Source: Clostridiaceae bacterium (lineage in GTDB: Bacteria; Bacillota_A; Clostridia; Acetivibrionales; Acetivibrionaceae). Taken from it: 5,048 nt of DNA. The notes under the pieces are model-generated. The model worked only from the letters and a program-made list of their open reading frames with translations, had not been told where the DNA came from and did not search any database. The position numbers and the translations under genes are program-made. Of the stretch, positions 1 through 4,747 are shown in pieces. Every line of letters begins with the position of its first letter. Positions within the stretch are counted from its first letter, which is position 1. The stretch covers positions 1 through 5,048 of the forward strand of contig JAAZCB010001244.1 of the NCBI GenBank assembly GCA_012513545.1, written 5' to 3'.

Positions 1-923
1 AAGTAACAAATGCCAAAGGTAATATAGTAGCTCAGTATGTTGATAATATAAGAACAAAATTACAGACGGAAATAAATACTAATGTCGAAAATGCTTTAAT
101 GCATAATATACCTGATATGTATGTCGATAATGTTGAAAACCCCACGAAGGCAATATTGATTGGGGCTGGTATATTTGCAATTGCAAATAGTAAAAAAGTT
201 AATGGGGATTGGGATTGGCGTACAATTGCCACGGGTGATAAAGTAATTGCCGATGAAGTCGCTGCAAGCTGGGTATATGCGGGAAATATAATTGCTGATC
301 AAATATCGACAAGCATTCCTGATTCGAAGATAAGTAGTGCTTCGACTTGGAACAATAAAATTAATGAGAACGACGCTGTAACTATTATAGGAAATACCGT
401 GACAGCACCATACGTTAACGCTTTAAGTATTGAAGCAGCAACAGTGAAGTCCGATTGGTTATATGCGGGGGATATTAATGCAAACCAAATAAAAAGTGGT
501 AGTATAAGTGCTGATAGGATATCCGGAGGTACGTTAAGCGGTGTAACAATTGCAGTTACAACAGACGCACTTGTAGGTAACAAACTACAGATTGGTGGAG
601 GTTCATCTAAAAACAAAGAAATAATACTATATCAGTTAGGAGAAGACTATACAAAGCTATACACTGATAATGTTGGAGCTTTCAATATTGAAAATTTCAA
701 AAATATATATTTAACAAGTGCTGAGACGCTACGTCTAACGGGGTGGGATGACCTTACCATGCTGTGCCTAGATGGTAATGTAAGTATTGGTGCAGGGGCT
801 AATAATATTAATTTGGATTGTAGTCATTTAGTTTTGAATGGCGATGAACTACACCCTGTAGTAGTAAAAAATACAGCACCCACAGATCTTTCCTCTGTCT
901 GGATAGATACTTCAGGGATATAG
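1..923 (+). CDS. Phage tail-spike / tail-fibre protein, C-terminal part (5' end outside window)
   Basis: The frame is open from base 3 to the TAG at 921-923, so 306 residues of a longer protein are visible. The first ATG (99) is internal: coding continues upstream of it and no ribosome binding site precedes it. Visible residues about 50-95 contain an ILIGAGIFAIANSKK stretch followed by GDWDWRTIATGDKVIADEVAA. This matches the pattern that follows the N-terminal domain of siphophage tail-spike/Tal-type minor structural proteins. A motif W-(V/L)-Y-A-G-(N/D)-I-x-A-(D/N)-Q-I occurs twice, at visible residues 90-101 and 152-163. The second copy runs into KSGSISADRISGGTLSG, typical of trimeric fibre shafts. 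The C-terminus has NTAPTDLSSVWIDTS, a common ending of tail-fibre proteins. The expected role is host recognition at the tail tip. Receptor and enzymatic activity cannot be judged. The next gene starts 10 nt after the stop. The structural assignment is secure; the exact subclass is less so. Confidence 0.5.
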   Translation, partial: VTNAKGNIVAQYVDNIRTKLQTEINTNVENALMHNIPDMYVDNVENPTKAILIGAGIFAIANSKKVNGDWDWRTIATGDKVIADEVAASWVYAGNIIADQISTSIPDSKISSASTWNNKINENDAVTIIGNTVTAPYVNALSIEAATVKSDWLYAGDINANQIKSGSISADRISGGTLSGVTIAVTTDALVGNKLQIGGGSSKNKEIILYQLGEDYTKLYTDNVGAFNIENFKNIYLTSAETLRLTGWDDLTMLCLDGNVSIGAGANNINLDCSHLVLNGDELHPVVVKNTAPTDLSSVWIDTSGI

Positions 924-929
924 GGGTGA
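922..929 (+). promoter_or_regulatory. Ribosome binding site for the 98-aa protein
   Basis: AGGGGTGA is close to the Shine-Dalgarno consensus and lies 4 nt before the ATG at 934. It overlaps the TAG stop (921-923) of the tail-spike gene, which fits translational coupling. Confidence 0.5.
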
Positions 930-933
930 TAGT

Positions 934-1230
934 ATGGAATTGAAACGAATTACAAAACTATCAACCCCCACAAGGCTAGCAATTCAAGTATTCGCTGATG
1001 TCGAAGATGTACAGATTAAAATAGAAAACGAAGATTGGCAAAGTATGAAAAATGAAGAAGTAATATATTTTGAAAATCTAAAGTCACATTCTTGCTACCA
1101 CATTACAGCAAAAACAGATACAGAACAGATTACAACAGCATTTCAAACATCGTTTGACGTGCAGGAAAAGCCCCCACATGTGAGAAAACATGCTGGGGGT
1201 TCTCGTGCGGGGGGTGTTCACAATGCCTAG
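934..1230 (+). CDS. Small fibronectin-III-like tail-accessory protein (98 aa, hypothetical)
   Basis: I do not recognise a named family. The ATG at 934 follows an AGGGGTGA ribosome binding site (922-929) that overlaps the stop of the tail-spike gene, so the two are probably co-translated. Residues about 10-72 alternate short hydrophobic and polar stretches. They include a YFENLKSHSCYHITAKTD segment followed by TTAFQT, which resembles the last strands of a fibronectin type III or similar beta-sandwich domain. There are no membrane segments and no signal peptide. The last 20 or so residues (EKPPHVRKHAGGSRAGGVHNA) are Gly/Arg/His-rich and unlike the rest. They are encoded by a GC-rich hairpin region (1171-1216). 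The stop overlaps the start of the peptidase gene by 8 nt. Position and fold suggest a minor tail or adhesion accessory protein; this is inference. Confidence 0.5.
   Translation: MELKRITKLSTPTRLAIQVFADVEDVQIKIENEDWQSMKNEEVIYFENLKSHSCYHITAKTDTEQITTAFQTSFDVQEKPPHVRKHAGGSRAGGVHNA
1171..1199 (+). other. GC-rich hairpin before the peptidase start
   Basis: CCCCCACATGT (1171-1181) pairs with ACATG plus TGGGGG (1188-1192 and 1194-1199), with one bulged C at 1193 and a 6-nt GAGAAA loop. This is an 11-bp stem in an otherwise AT-rich region, inside the 3' end of the 98-aa gene and 10 nt before the peptidase ribosome binding site. No T-run follows, so it is not a standard intrinsic terminator. It may affect translation of the next gene or stabilise or process the mRNA. 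The pairing is seen directly; the role is inferred. Confidence 0.5.
1209..1216 (+). promoter_or_regulatory. Ribosome binding site that decides the peptidase start
   Basis: GGGGGGTG lies 6 nt before the ATG at 1223. The in-frame upstream ATG at 1190 lies inside the hairpin stem and has no purine-rich site before it, so 1223 is preferred. The G-run is also complementary to the C-run at 1171-1175, so it could be masked. Confidence 0.5.
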
Positions 1231-2482
1231 TGCATATGCAGCGAATATAACAGTTCATAGTGTGAGATTAGCAATTGATATGTATCCAAATAAAGTGCAT
1301 GATTATATCTTGAGATATAGAATTGAAAATGAACATTTCGATGGCAATAATGATGAATTTCTTGAATGGATTATTACGGGGGCAGATGTAGATCCTTCAG
1401 GCGTTATTGAAATGTATTACTTAAATTTGCCTGGATTATTGAAACCCTTGACAAATTACACCTTCAAAGCATACTACATGCCAATCGGGGGTAGCTATAC
1501 TTTAATCGATACAATTAATTTTAGCACACCCGATGTAACGAGACCTTCAGCAAGTCAATATCTGCCATCATTCATACCAGCAATACTGAATCAGGCGGTA
1601 TACGCACCCGATCACAAAGGAAGAATAATGTATGCAGGAGAAGCAAATAGTTGTGTGGCTTGTTCCTTAGCCACAGCATTGAGTATTCTGGAATACAGAG
1701 AAAAAGGAACTACTGAAAACTTCTACAGCGTATCATATATATATGGAAATCGAAGACTTCAACCATGGGCGACGGATGAAGGTGATGGAATGTGGCCTTC
1801 TTACACCTTTGATCAAATGACAACTGACGGGACTCCTGTTTGGGATAAAATCCCTGAAAATTGGGAATATAAGAATTTTCCAGACAACCGTTTCTTAGAG
1901 GATGAGTTTTGGGGCTACAATATTGCTTATGAGGATGGAGCAGCTGCATTATACAATAATCAATCCCCCAACGTTCGGCACTGTGCGAAGATACAGCTTC
2001 TTAACCCAAAAAATACCGCTCATTTTTATGATAGTCAGTATATAGCAAGTCTTGTACAGGCCAATGGGTATTATCAAATGAACTTCTATATACCCGATAA
2101 TTTTTATTATGTTGAAAGTGACGGTATAGTTCCTGAGCCGGACTATTGGACATATGCGGCGCATGCTATGCTTATAATCGGTTGGAAAACAATATCGGGA
2201 ACAAAGTATTGGATATGTCAGAATTCCTGGGGAGATGAATGGGGCGATAATGGATTATGTTATGTACCTATGAATTGGGGACACTCAGTGCCGCACCCAG
2301 ACGAGGTTTGGGATATGGCCGGTTATAACTGGGCGTATGACGGATATAGTGCTAGTGCAAAATCAACATCCGCCCATACTGTACAAGCAAGAATATACAA
2401 GAACGGAAATTGGCATGCTTGTCCTGTTAAGGTGTACAAAAATGGTAGTTGGCAGACAGTGCCAATAAAAGTATTTAGATAA
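1223..2482 (+). CDS. Papain-family (C1A) cysteine peptidase with Fn3-like N-terminus and fibre-like repeat tail
   Basis: This 419-aa protein appears to be a papain-fold cysteine peptidase carried in the tail/lysis cluster. Residues about 5-103 look like a fibronectin-III-type beta-sandwich (for example LKPLTNYTFKAYYMPIGG). The peptidase domain spans about 110-375. NSCVACSLATALSILE places the nucleophile at Cys144 (compare GSCWAFS in papain). AAHAMLIIGW gives the catalytic His314. KYWICQNSWGDEWGDNGLCYV gives Asn334 and the hallmark NSWG-x-x-WG-x-NG motif. The Gln usually found six residues before the Cys is replaced by Ala138 in the alignment I can make by eye. Two tandem 13-residue units close the protein (391-416: IYKNGNWHACPVK, VYKNGSWQTVPIK), similar to short repeats in phage fibre proteins. 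There is no clear signal peptide or propeptide. The gene overlaps the 98-aa gene by 8 nt and ends 18 nt before the holin. It could be a virion-associated protease acting on host surface proteins, a virion-maturation protease, or an atypical lysis enzyme. The fold is secure; the biological target is unknown. Confidence 0.5.
   Translation: MPSAYAANITVHSVRLAIDMYPNKVHDYILRYRIENEHFDGNNDEFLEWIITGADVDPSGVIEMYYLNLPGLLKPLTNYTFKAYYMPIGGSYTLIDTINFSTPDVTRPSASQYLPSFIPAILNQAVYAPDHKGRIMYAGEANSCVACSLATALSILEYREKGTTENFYSVSYIYGNRRLQPWATDEGDGMWPSYTFDQMTTDGTPVWDKIPENWEYKNFPDNRFLEDEFWGYNIAYEDGAAALYNNQSPNVRHCAKIQLLNPKNTAHFYDSQYIASLVQANGYYQMNFYIPDNFYYVESDGIVPEPDYWTYAAHAMLIIGWKTISGTKYWICQNSWGDEWGDNGLCYVPMNWGHSVPHPDEVWDMAGYNWAYDGYSASAKSTSAHTVQARIYKNGNWHACPVKVYKNGSWQTVPIKVFR
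2393..2470 (+). repeat. Two tandem 39-nt units encoding a 13-residue fibre-like repeat
   Basis: The units at 2393-2431 and 2432-2470 encode IYKNGNWHACPVK and VYKNGSWQTVPIK. The pattern (I/V)-Y-K-N-G-x-W-x-x-x-P-(V/I)-K is conserved, while third codon positions have diverged (aacggaaat against aatggtagt). The repeat is therefore kept at protein level and is not a recent DNA duplication. Such short units occur at the ends of phage tail and fibre proteins, where they may aid oligomerisation or attachment to the virion. Confidence 0.5.
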
Positions 2483-2487
2483 AAAAA

Positions 2488-2493
2488 AGGGGA
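2488..2493 (+). promoter_or_regulatory. Ribosome binding site of the holin gene
   Basis: AGGGGA is followed by ATG codons at 2495, 2498, 2501 and 2507, all in frame. Measured from the last G (2492), the spacers are 2, 5, 8 and 14 nt. The codons at 2498 and 2501 are best placed; 2495 is too close. Confidence 0.5.
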
Positions 2494-2500
2494 AATGATG

Positions 2501-2947
2501 ATGAAGATGAACGAATTAATTAAAGCGATTATTGCAATCTGTGGGGCGGGTATTTCAGCTTTTTTAAAAAGCTATGGAATTTCAATATTAATACTTATAT
2601 TATCAATTATTTTTGATGTTATAAGCGGATACGCAGCAGCAAAAATAACTGGGAAAAAAACAAAGGACAAATTTTGGATTGGGATACTTAAAAAACTTTT
2701 AATATTGATGCTTGTTGCTTTTGCGGGATTGTTAGACATTTTATTAATAACATACGCAGGCTTAACAATCCCATTCGTTTTTTTACTTACAACGTTTTTT
2801 CAAATTGCCGTCGAAGGTTTAAGTTTTCTCAAAAATTTGGACCGTTGCGGAATACAATTACCGAGCTTTTTAGTAAAATTAGTTAATACAATAAAAAATA
2901 CGAGTGACAAAGGTGAAAAAATTGATATAAACAAAGATGCAGCATAA
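2501..2947 (+). CDS. Phage holin (phage/toxin-secretion holin family, TcdE-like)
   Basis: This small membrane protein would form lesions in the cytoplasmic membrane at the end of infection, timing lysis. From the start at 2501 it has 148 residues, a normal length for the family. Hydrophobic stretches lie at about 27-44, 62-84 and 88-106, with a weaker one at 8-21. The family signature is clear: FDVISGYAAA (residues 38-47, D-x-x-S-G), then a short Lys-rich cytoplasmic-type segment with KFWIGILKKL (57-66), then a hydrophobic run ending in LLD. The tail after about 132 is charged (SDKGEKIDINKD), as usual for holins. In-frame ATGs at 2495 and 2498 are alternative starts. The MKM beginning recalls the dual start of lambda S. 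The gene follows the peptidase by 18 nt and is the last gene before a strong terminator. No endolysin is visible downstream. Confidence 0.5.
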   Translation: MKMNELIKAIIAICGAGISAFLKSYGISILILILSIIFDVISGYAAAKITGKKTKDKFWIGILKKLLILMLVAFAGLLDILLITYAGLTIPFVFLLTTFFQIAVEGLSFLKNLDRCGIQLPSFLVKLVNTIKNTSDKGEKIDINKDAA

Positions 2948-2972
2948 AAACTTAAGAAATAGTTATCTCCTT

Positions 2973-3013
2973 CACCCTTTGTATATTTAAAAATATACAA
3001 GGGGTGTTTTTTT
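2973..3013 (+). terminator. Strong rho-independent terminator ending the late/lysis operon
   Basis: CACCCTTTGTATATTT (2973-2988) pairs with AAATATACAAGGGGTG (2991-3006) through about 16 positions including one T-G wobble, closed by a very short AA loop (4 nt if the last pair stays open). A run of seven Ts (3007-3013) follows. It lies 25 nt after the holin stop. Confidence 0.5.
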
Positions 3014-3033
3014 ATGCCGATATATTTAGTGTG

Positions 3034-3085
3034 TTAAAATATTTTTTTATATTATAAAATATATATAAAAAAACAGATATTTTAA
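3034..3085. repeat. AT-only inverted repeat between the convergent units
   Basis: TTAAAATAT (3034-3042) is the reverse complement of ATATTTTAA (3077-3085). The inner flanks (a T-run at 3043-3048 and an A-run at 3067-3073) are also complementary, interrupted by CAG at 3074-3076. It overlaps the weak terminator at 3067-3097. It may only reflect the A/T bias of a terminator-rich intergenic gap. Confidence 0.5.
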
Positions 3086-3097
3086 ATCTGCTTTTTT
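3067..3097 (-). terminator. Probable terminator of the small sigma-like gene (possibly bidirectional)
   Basis: CAGAT (3074-3078) and ATCTG (3086-3090) form a short stem. It is flanked by seven As (3067-3073) and a T-rich CTTTTTT (3091-3097). Read on the - strand it lies about 20 nt past the stop of the 3111-3656 gene and is followed by a T-run. The stem is only 5 bp and AT-rich unless extended by the A/T flanks, so it is weaker than the one at 2973-3013. It may also catch + strand read-through. Confidence 0.5.
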
Positions 3098-3110
3098 ATC
3101 ACCCATTAAT

Positions 3111-3647
3111 TTATGTTGCAAGATATCGTATGATTTTGAGTATTGCAACATCGATATGCTTTTTTACATTATTCTCATTTATTTTCATTTCTTCCGCGAG
3201 TTGTTTTCGATTTATGCCTTTCGTTAAATATTCTTCAACGTAATATTTCTGTTTGTTAGTTAATTTTGCATTCTTTAATGCTTCATCTAAGTCAATTTTT
3301 ATTGAATGCCATGCTGTATTACCTTTTTCAGCATATGAACATAACTTATTGTATTTTTTTAATAACTGCTTTACTGTTGCTGGATTTGCATAGTCTATAA
3401 AATCTAAAAATTCAGTGTCACTCGCTGTTGTAATAAATTCTTCAGCAACTGTGTGTTGTTTATAGAGTTTTTCTTTTTTACAAAAGTAGTCGAGTTCGTA
3501 ATTTAAATTTTTCAGTGTAATATTCTGCGTTTCTAATGCTATTAAACATGCTTGTTGTAGTAATTCTTGCTGTGTAAATATATTATACTGTTTTACAAAT
3601 TTACTACATATTTTTTTTATTTCTGTTAAATGCTCATCGTAAAACAT
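3111..3647 (-). CDS. Sigma-70-like / helix-turn-helix regulator (178-181 aa)
   Basis: The C-terminal third (about residues 126-179 of the longest form) reads LTNKQKYYVEEYLTKGINRKQLAEEM, then KINENNVKKHIDVAILKIIRYL. This is the layout of sigma region 4 or a LuxR-type helix-turn-helix: L-T-x-x-Q at the start, a recognition helix, then a basic/hydrophobic tail. The N-terminal part (EIKKICSKFVKQYNIFTQQE, then LLQQACLIALE) faintly recalls sigma region 2 but lacks clear core-binding motifs. It could be a divergent phage sigma factor or a DNA-binding late activator. Four in-frame ATGs lie in a row from 3656 down to 3645. AAGGA (3656-3660) overlaps the first, so the third or fourth is the likely start; I chose 3647. 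The start overlaps the end of the 55-aa gene by 14 nt, which implies translational coupling. Regulatory function is likely; the exact class is uncertain. Confidence 0.5.
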   Translation of the reverse strand: MFYDEHLTEIKKICSKFVKQYNIFTQQELLQQACLIALETQNITLKNLNYELDYFCKKEKLYKQHTVAEEFITTASDTEFLDFIDYANPATVKQLLKKYNKLCSYAEKGNTAWHSIKIDLDEALKNAKLTNKQKYYVEEYLTKGINRKQLAEEMKINENNVKKHIDVAILKIIRYLAT

Positions 3648-3801
3648 CATCATCATCCTTGGAACGCAGTAATTCCTCTTTTAACTTTGTATAATCTGCG
3701 ATTTCTTCTTTAATTTCTGCAATAAGTTCGTCAATCACTTCGATAATTTTTTCAGTTTTTTTTGCATTTAAATAATCATCCAATTTAATAATTTTCCTCA
3801 T
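3634..3801 (-). CDS. Small probable coiled-coil protein (55 aa, hypothetical)
   Basis: A short gene encodes 55 residues starting MRKIIKLDDYLNAKKTEKII and ending SKDDDDVLR. The ATG at 3801-3799 is preceded by a near-perfect GAGGTGA site (3807-3813) with a 5-nt spacer, which is strong evidence that it is translated. Residues about 10-47 are rich in Glu, Lys, Ile and Leu with heptad-like spacing of hydrophobic residues, so one long helix or coiled coil is likely. The tail is acidic (DDDD). There are no Cys, Trp or membrane segments. Its end overlaps the start of the sigma-like gene, so the two form one translationally coupled unit. A partner or anti-sigma role for its neighbour is possible but only inferred. 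I recognise no family. Confidence 0.5.
   Translation of the reverse strand: MRKIIKLDDYLNAKKTEKIIEVIDELIAEIKEEIADYTKLKEELLRSKDDDDVLR
3656..3660 (-). promoter_or_regulatory. Ribosome binding site overlapping a run of four ATG codons
   Basis: On the - strand AAGGA runs directly into TGATGATGATG. The first ATG shares its A with the site and cannot be used efficiently. The third (3650) and fourth (3647) ATGs have spacers of 5 and 8 nt. Confidence 0.5.
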
Positions 3802-3806
3802 TATTA

Positions 3807-3813
3807 TCACCTC
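3807..3813 (-). promoter_or_regulatory. Ribosome binding site of the 55-aa gene
   Basis: GAGGTGA on the - strand, 5 nt before the ATG at 3801. It is one of the best Shine-Dalgarno sites in the window and the main reason for calling so short a gene. Confidence 0.5.
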
Positions 3814-3819
3814 AATTTA

Positions 3820-3846
3820 TATATACATTTTGTGGGATGGTATATA
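3820..3846. promoter_or_regulatory. Inverted repeat, candidate operator for the 55-aa / sigma-like unit
   Basis: TATATAC (3820-3826) and GTATATA (3840-3846) form a perfect 7-bp inverted repeat with a 13-nt spacer. The half-site centres are 20 bp apart, about two helical turns. The right arm covers the candidate -10 hexamer and the left arm lies between the predicted transcription start and the ribosome binding site, a layout suited to a dimeric repressor. Low sequence complexity (TA repeats) lowers confidence. Confidence 0.5.
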
Positions 3847-3869
3847 ACAGCATTGGCACTAAATGAAAT
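3841..3869 (-). promoter_or_regulatory. Candidate extended -10 promoter for the 55-aa / sigma-like unit
   Basis: On the - strand TGTTATATA (3849-3841) gives an extended -10 (TG-n-TATATA). The -35 position at 17 bp spacing (3869-3864) is ATTTCA, a poor match to TTGACA, as is common with extended -10 promoters. Transcription would begin near 3834, about 33 nt before the ATG at 3801. Confidence 0.5.
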
Positions 3870-3873
3870 TATT

Positions 3874-3896
3874 AAAAAAAGAGCTTATTTAGCTCT
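3874..3896 (-). terminator. Rho-independent terminator overlapping the stop of the sigma gene
   Basis: On the - strand AGAGCT (3896-3891), loop AAATA (3890-3886) and AGCTCT (3885-3880) are followed by a T-run to 3874. The TAA stop at 3891-3889 lies in the stem-loop itself, so a terminating ribosome would sit on the hairpin. Confidence 0.5.
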
Positions 3897-4713
3897 CTTC
3901 ATCTTTTATCCACAGTGTTAAGTCTTTCTCATTTTTTATATCATACAAAAGCTTGTAAGGATATGATGGGTATAATTGTTTTAACGTATTCAAACTCAAG
4001 TTTTCAGCTTCACTTTTTAACTTATTAATTATTTTCATTGAATATTTTTGATATGATAAGTTACAATTATTAAACAATTTCTTAGTTCTCAAATTTTTGT
4101 ATTCATTTATATCAATATCGAAATACTTCACTAATTTTCTCTTAGCCTTTGCAAACGTAATAGATACTGCACTTTGAGCTATACCAAGCCGTTGAGCAAT
4201 CTCTGTTTGTTTCGCACCGTTAAGTGTTAATAAGAACACTTTTTTTTCTAAATCACTTAGACTGTTTAAAAATGCTTGATAATTAGTTTTAAACAAAAAA
4301 TTATCTTCGAAACAATAACTATCCTGTAGTGCAAATTCATCCGGAAATTCGTTATTCATACTTGCATTCATACTATTATTTATTAACATGAAGTCAGTCG
4401 GCTGTTCTCGTTTTTGCTTATAAAAATATTTCTGCATGTGAGAATATAACCGCTGCCTTGTGTACCCATACCAAAAAGCTCCGAATGATTTAAAGTTGTT
4501 ATTATAGTAAGGGTCATACTTTTTGCAACTTTCTGCAAAATATATGTATGCAATTCCCAGAAGCTCTTCCCATGGTATATAACGAAAAAAACCAACTTTT
4601 TGACAAAGCTTTTCAATTTCTTTCTCATATTTTTGATACATAAAATTCGGATTTTTTTTAATCGTTTCATAATCAGGTTCGAAGGGTATAACCTGTTCAG
4701 AATTCTTCTCCAT
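3889..4713 (-). CDS. Phage sigma-70 family RNA polymerase sigma factor (274 aa)
   Basis: This protein looks like a sigma factor that would direct host RNA polymerase to phage promoters. Residues about 48-98 (WEELLGIAYIYFAESCKKYD, then NFKSFGAFWYGYTRQRLYSH) fit region 2: a hydrophobic core-binding helix, the K-Y-D-P and F-x-S-F-G elements, and an R-Q-R helix. Residues about 146-197 fit region 4: LNSLSDLEKKVFLLTL, then a helix-turn-helix with AKQTEIAQRLGIAQSAVSIT and a basic KAKRKL tail. The 45 or so residues between are Asn/acidic-rich and show no region 3. After region 4 a further 75 or so residues (200-274) are not part of a standard sigma factor. The ATG at 4713 follows GAGGT/AGAGGT (4721-4726) with a 7-nt spacer. 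The gene has its own candidate promoter (4748-4777) and terminator, so it is probably monocistronic. The family is fairly secure; its target promoters are not visible here. Confidence 0.5.
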   Translation of the reverse strand: MEKNSEQVIPFEPDYETIKKNPNFMYQKYEKEIEKLCQKVGFFRYIPWEELLGIAYIYFAESCKKYDPYYNNNFKSFGAFWYGYTRQRLYSHMQKYFYKQKREQPTDFMLINNSMNASMNNEFPDEFALQDSYCFEDNFLFKTNYQAFLNSLSDLEKKVFLLTLNGAKQTEIAQRLGIAQSAVSITFAKAKRKLVKYFDIDINEYKNLRTKKLFNNCNLSYQKYSMKIINKLKSEAENLSLNTLKQLYPSYPYKLLYDIKNEKDLTLWIKDEES

Positions 4714-4720
4714 AACATCT

Positions 4721-4726
4721 ACCTCT
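4721..4726 (-). promoter_or_regulatory. Ribosome binding site of the sigma factor gene
   Basis: AGAGGT on the - strand, 7 nt before the ATG at 4713. An out-of-frame ATG at 4718 is only 2 nt from the site and is ignored. Confidence 0.5.
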
Positions 4727-4747
4727 TATTTTTGTTTGATATAATAT

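Noticed and set aside
299..616. 105-codon open frame on the - strand within the tail-spike gene
   Set aside because: Antisense to a well-supported coding frame, with no ribosome binding site and no family resemblance; a chance frame.
1171..1204. Intrinsic terminator before the peptidase gene
   Set aside because: The stem is strong but is followed by TTCTCGTGCGG, not a T-run, so it is unlikely to terminate transcription by itself.
1190..1222. Upstream in-frame ATG that would lengthen the peptidase by 11 residues
   Set aside because: It lies within the 3' arm of the hairpin stem and has no ribosome binding site, whereas the ATG at 1223 has GGGGGGTG at ideal spacing.
1710..2164. Two - strand open frames within the peptidase gene
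   Set aside because: They lie opposite the conserved catalytic domain and have no start signals.
2800..3000. - strand frame covering the holin 3' end and the terminator
   Set aside because: It would start inside the terminator hairpin and is antisense to the holin.
4383..4718. Overlapping - strand frame of 111 codons starting at ATG 4718
   Set aside because: Its start is only 2 nt from the ribosome binding site and it runs out of frame through sigma region 2; the 4713 start is correctly spaced.
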